The notes below the pieces were generated by a model. That model was given only the letters and a program-made list of their open reading frames with translations, had not been told where the DNA came from and searched no databases. Position numbers and translations under genes: made by a program. Below, one piece after another: positions 59,430-64,000 of a stretch of DNA of 64,000 nucleotides. Source of the stretch: Vibrio harveyi NBRC 15634 = ATCC 14126 = KCTC 12724 (lineage in GTDB: Bacteria > Pseudomonadota > Gammaproteobacteria > Enterobacterales > Vibrionaceae); NCBI RefSeq assembly GCF_001591145.1, contig NZ_BCUF01000033.1, positions 1-64,000 on the forward strand. Reading direction: 5' to 3'. The first letter of the stretch is position 1; each line of letters begins with the position of its first letter.

Positions 59430-61310
59430 TTACACTTTAAAGCGACTGATGTTTTCACGCATCGTATTGGCGGTATCGTACATCTGACGTGAACCTTCAC
59501 TGCTCTTAAGTGATTGCTCGGCAATCATATCGGCATCGTCTTTAATGCCTTGCGTGTTACGGCTGATGTCTTCGCTTACCGCGCGTTGCTCTTCTGCTGC
59601 GCTTGCGATTTGCATTGCCATGTCGTTGATCTCAGTGATCGAGTTAGTAATGCTGGTTAAGCTGTCGTGTGCTTGCTGAGCATAATCCACGCTAGTATCT
59701 GCCAAACTGGTACTGGTTTGCATGCTATTTACTGCCAGTTTGGTGTTGTTTTGCAACGTTTCGATCATGGTGCGGATTTCTTCCGTCGAACCATGGGTGC
59801 GTTGGCTAAGTACGCGTACTTCATCGGCAACCACGGCAAAGCCGCGACCTTGCTCACCAGCACGAGCCGCTTCAATGGCAGCATTAAGTGCCAACAAGTT
59901 AGTTTGTTCGGCAATACCTTGGATCGTCGATAGGATTTGGTTGATGCTTTGCGTGTTTGCTTCTAGCTCCGAAATTACGCTGGCGGCATCGCTAACTTGC
60001 TCTGCGAGCTCTACGATCGCTTCACGATTCTTCTGGATGACGTTTTGTCCTTCCATACAAGCAGACGCTGAGTTTTGTGAAGCGCTTGCTGTCAGCTCTG
60101 CATGACTTGCTACCTCAGCAGCGGTTGCTGACATCTCATGAATGGCGGTTGCAATTTGGTTAACGTCGTTTTGTTGATGCTCAACGCGACCCGCAGCCAT
60201 CGCAGATAGCTCATTTGCTTGATTCGCTTGTTCTGAAAGCTGTTCACTGTTCTCGACAATGCTTTTTAACATGGTTTGCATTTGCGCAAGGAACTGGTTC
60301 ACGTGGGTTGCGAGTTCGCCAATTTCATCCATGCGCTCGATCTTGATGCGTTGCGTAAGATCGCCTTCGCCCTGTGATAGCTCTGAAAGCGCATCAGACA
60401 GCGTTTGGAGAGGTTGTAGCAAGCGAGTGATGATGTAAGTACTGATTGCCGCAATAATCAGGTACAGCACGATAGAAGCAATAGCCGTAAATGTCACTTG
60501 CTCAGAGACAGACGCAAATGCCATTTGTTTGTCTTGCACAATACCTAAAGACCAATCGGTGTTCGGCACTTTAGCTACGTAAATCAGCTTATCGCCTTGG
60601 CTGGGCCATTGAATCGTGTCTAGCCTTGCTTCGCCTGCAAGTCTCATCATCGTACTATGAGTTAAGGCTGGATTGAGTTCTGTCAGCGGTTTTTGGCTAA
60701 GCTTTTCATCTTTGTAAGCTACCAAGTTATTGTTGCCATCAACTAGGAATGCGAAACCGTCATTATCAAGCTGAATATTAAGGACTTCTTTGATGATGTC
60801 AGTTACCGCTAAGTCAGCGGCAAGCACACCTTTCTTACCTTGATTGAATGCCTTAGCAAAGCTAACCACAATGCTGCCATCGAAATCTTGGTATGGCTCT
60901 GTGATGATCAAACCAGATTTCGCCATTGCATCTTGGTACCAAGGGCGAGTGCGAGGATCGTAGTCAGAAGGCCAAGATTCAGATTTATCACCGTAGGCAA
61001 TTGAGCCATCAGAGAAGCCAGCATAAACCGATAGAAACTTACCGGCTCGCTTTGTCAGTAGCATCTCGCGATCGGCATCGTCACTGCCAGCGATGATGTT
61101 TTCATTCGCGAGCATCATATCGCTACGAATCGCAAGCCAGTCACTGATGTAGCGGTTGGTCGATTGAGAGATGTTTTGAATTTCTCGATTAAGGGTAGAA
61201 GTGGTTTCTTCGCGTAGTTGATTGACGGAAACCCAAGCCTGAACGCCACTAACAATGGCGATAATGACTGCAATCGCAATCTGTATTTTTAATTTGATGG
61301 TATTTCTCAT
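59430..61310 (-). CDS. Methyl-accepting chemotaxis protein with dCache sensor
   Basis: A 626-residue chemoreceptor. Order: first membrane helix (about 8-28), a double-Cache periplasmic domain (about 35-270; DPRTRPWYQDA and DGFAFLVDGNNNLVAYKD are typical), second helix (about 277-300), HAMP, and the long signalling coiled coil with the hairpin tip AIEAARAGEQGRGFAVVADE. The RPWY-type motif suggests an amino-acid or related small ligand, not proven. It lacks a C-terminal pentapeptide tether for CheR. It is a single gene. Confidence 0.93.
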   Translation of the reverse strand: MRNTIKLKIQIAIAVIIAIVSGVQAWVSVNQLREETTSTLNREIQNISQSTNRYISDWLAIRSDMMLANENIIAGSDDADREMLLTKRAGKFLSVYAGFSDGSIAYGDKSESWPSDYDPRTRPWYQDAMAKSGLIITEPYQDFDGSIVVSFAKAFNQGKKGVLAADLAVTDIIKEVLNIQLDNDGFAFLVDGNNNLVAYKDEKLSQKPLTELNPALTHSTMMRLAGEARLDTIQWPSQGDKLIYVAKVPNTDWSLGIVQDKQMAFASVSEQVTFTAIASIVLYLIIAAISTYIITRLLQPLQTLSDALSELSQGEGDLTQRIKIERMDEIGELATHVNQFLAQMQTMLKSIVENSEQLSEQANQANELSAMAAGRVEHQQNDVNQIATAIHEMSATAAEVASHAELTASASQNSASACMEGQNVIQKNREAIVELAEQVSDAASVISELEANTQSINQILSTIQGIAEQTNLLALNAAIEAARAGEQGRGFAVVADEVRVLSQRTHGSTEEIRTMIETLQNNTKLAVNSMQTSTSLADTSVDYAQQAHDSLTSITNSITEINDMAMQIASAAEEQRAVSEDISRNTQGIKDDADMIAEQSLKSSEGSRQMYDTANTMRENISRFKV

Positions 61311-61428
61311 TGTCTTACCTTCATAAAACAGACAAAAAGATCAACGTCACGAGTTGTGACTCCAAAGGGTATGAGACGATTCAAGCACTGAAAGTTACAT
61401 GAAAGGCTGTACAAAATTTATCGACCTA

Positions 61429-61452
61429 TATTCGATAAACTTGAGTCGAATA
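61429..61452. repeat. Inverted repeat upstream of the chemoreceptor gene
   Basis: TATTCGA (61429-61435) and TCGAATA (61446-61452) are exact inverse complements around ten bases, about 120 bases before the chemoreceptor start. It has the size of an operator but resembles no site I know. Confidence 0.35.
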
Positions 61453-61551
61453 GTGTGATTTTTATTCAACTTATTGATTAGCTAAGTGAATCAAATTTGA
61501 GATAAAAACAGAGGGAGTGATGCAAAACTAGATAGGTATATGGGTGATAAA

Positions 61552-61582
61552 GCTCTGCGGCAACCTTTTGTTACCGCAGAGC
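61552..61582 (-). terminator. Terminator of the DASS transporter gene
   Basis: A 9-bp stem GCTCTGCGG / CCGCAGAGC with further partial pairing inside, followed on the minus strand by TTTATC. Confidence 0.75.
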
Positions 61583-61588
61583 GATGGA

Positions 61589-63004
61589 CTAAAACAGAAT
61601 AATTACCGCACCATAGACAATGAACAGACCGACCAAGCCGATAATCAAACCGACCTTCGCCATGTCTTTACTTTCAATTAATCCCGTCGAGTACGCAAGG
61701 GAGTTTGGTGGTGTTGATACTGGTAAGATCATACCTAGTGAAGCCGAGAAAGCGACGACAACTAGCAATCCTTGTAAGCCACCGATAGCAACCAGACTTG
61801 GCATAGAAGCACCAATCGCCGCTGCAATCGGCATCAACAAGTTCGCTGTGGCGGTATTCGACATAAAGTTTGCCATTAGCCAGCACACGATCGATAGGGC
61901 AACAACGACAGCGAATGGTGATAGGGACTCATAATCAATTGCGTGTGCGAGTGCTTCAGCCAAGCCAGTTTTATCTAACGCAATACCAATAGCGATACCA
62001 CCGGCTACCAGCCATAGCACATCCCAGTTGATAAGCTTGAGCTCTTCTTTGCCCATGATGCCCGTTAAGGTAAACACCGCGAGTGGAATGATAGCGACTA
62101 CATAGGTATTCATGCCATGCACTTTAGTTGTCATCCATAGCAGGATGGTCATAGCGAAGGTCACGTAGACCACTATGGCACGCCAGCTTTTCTTAAATTT
62201 ACCATCCAAGCGCAGTTTCATTTCCGGTTCACTAGAAGGGAAGAGCTTTTGCAATAAGAACCAAGCTAGCGTTAGTTGCACTAAGACAAAAGGCAAGCCC
62301 ATCATCATCCAAGATAGGAAATCGATGCTGTTTTCTCCGGTTAAATATTGCAAGGCAATCGCGTTAGGCGGGGTACCGATTGGTGTCGCGATACCACCTG
62401 TATTAGCCGCAATTGGAATACAGAGAACTAGCGCTTTTATCCCCAAATCGCCTTTTGGTGCAGATGCCACGATAGGACCCAATAGCGCAAGCATCATAAC
62501 GGTAGTCGCAGTGTTTGACATAAACATCGAGAACACGGCAGTGATCAGCATTAAACCCAACATAATGAACTTAGGTTGAGTGCCAAACGGTTTAAGAAGA
62601 ACACGGGCGAGGTTGTTATCAAGTTCGTATTTAGAAGCGGCAATAGCGAGCGCAAAGCCACCCATGAAAAGGATGATAATAGGAGAAGAGAACGCAGAAA
62701 ATATATCCGTATAAGCAATCAAATCTCCCAAATCATGCCCCGGAGGAGGGGTACGAAAGAGATGTAAGCCTTTGTCCGATATCATAATCAATTCAAGAGC
62801 AATGATAAGAATGGACGTAGCAAATACGGGGACGGGTTCTAAAACCCAAAGTAGTGCAGCAAGAAGGAAAATAGCCAATAGACGATGTTGAATTAAAGTG
62901 AGATCGTCAATTGGAATGGTATCGATCGGCATCATTAAGACACCGAGTGGAATCAAAAAACACACCAGTAATTTGACCAGTGTGTCCGCACTCATCTTTG
63001 GCAT
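61589..63004 (-). CDS. DASS (SLC13) family sodium/anion symporter
   Basis: A 471-residue transporter with about 11 helices and the two diagnostic Ser-Asn-Thr motifs MSNTATTVMML and MSNTATANLLMP, one in each repeat, which bind sodium and the substrate carboxylate. Near the first is IAANTGGIATPIGTPPNAIAL, with its partner SLGMILPVSTPPNSLAY. Family substrates are di- or tricarboxylates or sulphate; a C4-dicarboxylate such as succinate is likely. It is a single gene. Confidence 0.88.
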   Translation of the reverse strand: MPKMSADTLVKLLVCFLIPLGVLMMPIDTIPIDDLTLIQHRLLAIFLLAALLWVLEPVPVFATSILIIALELIMISDKGLHLFRTPPPGHDLGDLIAYTDIFSAFSSPIIILFMGGFALAIAASKYELDNNLARVLLKPFGTQPKFIMLGLMLITAVFSMFMSNTATTVMMLALLGPIVASAPKGDLGIKALVLCIPIAANTGGIATPIGTPPNAIALQYLTGENSIDFLSWMMMGLPFVLVQLTLAWFLLQKLFPSSEPEMKLRLDGKFKKSWRAIVVYVTFAMTILLWMTTKVHGMNTYVVAIIPLAVFTLTGIMGKEELKLINWDVLWLVAGGIAIGIALDKTGLAEALAHAIDYESLSPFAVVVALSIVCWLMANFMSNTATANLLMPIAAAIGASMPSLVAIGGLQGLLVVVAFSASLGMILPVSTPPNSLAYSTGLIESKDMAKVGLIIGLVGLFIVYGAVIILF

Positions 63005-63133
63005 TGGCAGCCCCTTTTATCATCATCCCTCAACGCAGAGTAATTGATTGCGCTTTTAGGTACTTAGAGGCAAGTACGAGTTTGAAAAAGAGAGGCGAAA
63101 TTTCGAACAGAGTTTTGCTTTTCGTCAATAAAA

Positions 63134-63155
63134 AAGCCCCCGTAAACGGAGGCTT
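63134..63155 (-). terminator. Terminator of psd
   Basis: A 9-bp stem AAGCCCCCG / CGGAGGCTT with one mismatch and loop TAAA, followed by TTTTATTG on the minus strand. Confidence 0.75.
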
Positions 63156-63178
63156 CAAAGTCAGTTTGAGTAGGAGTC

Positions 63179-64000
63179 TTACTGCTGATGAGCGTAAGGT
63201 GTACCCATTACGGTTGCCTTACCATTTTCCATGCTTTCATCGAATGCGATAGCATCTTTTGCGAAAAGGTTGATAACGGTTGAGCCAAGCTTGAAGCGCC
63301 CCATTTCTTCGCCTTTCTTCAAGATAACTGCTTTATCGCCTTCTGCAGGGTAGTCCCATTTGTAAACCGAGTTACCGCGTGGCGGCGTGATAGTGCCTGC
63401 CCATACTTGCTCGATGCTACCTACGATAGTTGCACCAACCAGTACTTGTGCCATTGGACCAAACTCAGTATCGAAGATACACACTACACGCTCGTTACGT
63501 GCAAATAGGTTTGGCACGTTCTCTGCGGTTAGTGGGTTAACTGAAAATAGGTCACCAGGTACGTAAATCATCTGACGTAGCGTACCGTCACATGGCATGT
63601 GTACGCGGTGGTAGTCACGAGGCGATAGGTACAAAGTAGCAAAAGAGCCGTCTTGGAACTCTTCAGCCAGTTTTGCGTCACCACCTAGTAGCTCTTGTGC
63701 TGAGAAGTTATGACCTTTAGCTTGGATAAGCTGACCATCTTCAATCGGACCAAATTGGCTTACGCACGCGTCCGCAGGGTGAGTGATCACCTTTTCACCT
63801 TCCGTAATTGGACGAGCGCCTTCTTTTAGCTCACGTACAAAGAATTCATTGAAGGTTTTGAAGTGCTTAGGATCGGAGTGCTTCGCCTCATCCATGTTCA
63901 CATTGTATTGTTTGATAAACCAGCGAATGATTGCTGTTGTTAGACCGCCAGCCTCAGCTGAAGCCAGTTTACCCACTAGGCGCGTTAGTCCGTGTTGTGG
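63179..64000 (-). CDS. psd: Phosphatidylserine decarboxylase, N-terminus beyond the window
   Basis: Converts phosphatidylserine to phosphatidylethanolamine at the inner membrane. About 274 residues are visible; the frame runs to the window edge (the upstream codons read PQHGLTRLVGKLAS, matching the family's N-terminal LTRLAGWGAS-type segment), so only the first few residues are missing. It has FNEFFVRELKEGARPI, the SPRDYHRVHMPCDG catalytic segment and the self-cleavage site LGSTVI, where the Gly-Ser bond breaks to form the pyruvoyl group. A terminator lies 24 bases downstream. Confidence 0.96.
   Translation of the reverse strand, partial: PQHGLTRLVGKLASAEAGGLTTAIIRWFIKQYNVNMDEAKHSDPKHFKTFNEFFVRELKEGARPITEGEKVITHPADACVSQFGPIEDGQLIQAKGHNFSAQELLGGDAKLAEEFQDGSFATLYLSPRDYHRVHMPCDGTLRQMIYVPGDLFSVNPLTAENVPNLFARNERVVCIFDTEFGPMAQVLVGATIVGSIEQVWAGTITPPRGNSVYKWDYPAEGDKAVILKKGEEMGRFKLGSTVINLFAKDAIAFDESMENGKATVMGTPYAHQQ

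Noticed and set aside
63059..63110. Short palindromes GTACTT/AAGTAC and CGAAATTTCG before psd and the DASS gene
   Set aside because: Six- to ten-base palindromes are expected by chance in AT-rich spacers and nothing else supports them.
1..64000. CRISPR arrays, insertion sequences, prophage or integron att sites
   Set aside because: I saw no regularly spaced repeats, transposase or integrase genes or terminal repeats, and every large frame is accounted for by chromosomal core genes.

Overview
The window is a stretch of the large chromosome of a Vibrio, probably of the Harveyi clade (V. parahaemolyticus, alginolyticus, harveyi or relatives). The evidence is the Vibrio-type 3' end of a 5S rRNA at the left edge, the CrbS/CrbR/Acs/ActP acetate-switch set, the gene order prmA-dusB-fis, accBC, aspA-dcuA, groESL-fxsA neighbourhood and epmA-frd, and protein sequences that read as vibrio-like throughout. 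Species was not settled. No insertion sequence, prophage, CRISPR array or tRNA gene was seen; coding is dense and looks like conserved core genome.

Layout. 1-1342: end of an rRNA operon with its terminator, facing a PAS-GGDEF diguanylate cyclase. 1570-6351: fis, dusB, prmA, accC, accB and aroQ, all on the minus strand. 6659-22560: acetate and carbon-switch region with acs, a DEDDh exonuclease, a cNMP/CBS/nucleotidyltransferase protein, an MFS transporter, the giant symporter-kinase crbS, fumC with a Fur-controlled small gene, an actP-type symporter with its DUF4212 subunit, marC-like and crbR. 22756-28618: dsbD, dcuA, aspA, fxsA. 28689-36553: trmL, sodA, cpxA, cpxR, cpxP, fieF, pfkA and a MATE pump. 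36774-43789: groES, groEL, a secreted repeat protein, an MgtC-like protein, epmB, efp and an SPFH protein. 44033-51767: a nitroreductase, frdDCBA, epmA, a VanZ-like gene, a TetR regulator and a DHH-type protein. 51863-64000: envC, cysE, gpsA, secB, yibN, gpmM, an EamA transporter, a chemoreceptor, a DASS transporter and psd (cut by the window end).

How genes work together. Acs, the ActP-type symporter and the CrbS-CrbR two-component pair make a complete acetate-scavenging unit within 16 kb. FumC, AspA, DcuA and FrdABCD cover fumarate and succinate metabolism, aerobic and anaerobic. The iron-independent enzymes FumC and Mn-type SodA both sit behind good Fur boxes. EpmA, EpmB and EF-P form the lysine-modification pathway of elongation factor P. 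CpxR, CpxA and CpxP form an envelope-stress module with a CpxR box in the divergent promoter, beside DsbD, a MATE pump and GroESL.

The most unusual signals are non-coding: a perfect 11-bp hairpin that buries the sodA Shine-Dalgarno just downstream of a Fur box; long inverted repeats upstream of dcuA and crbR; a nested 84-bp palindromic element after groEL; an imperfect palindrome between trmL and sodA resembling a dispersed vibrio repeat; a PurR-like operator before the MFS gene; and a GC-rich discriminator promoter for dusB-fis. No wholly new multi-gene system was found.
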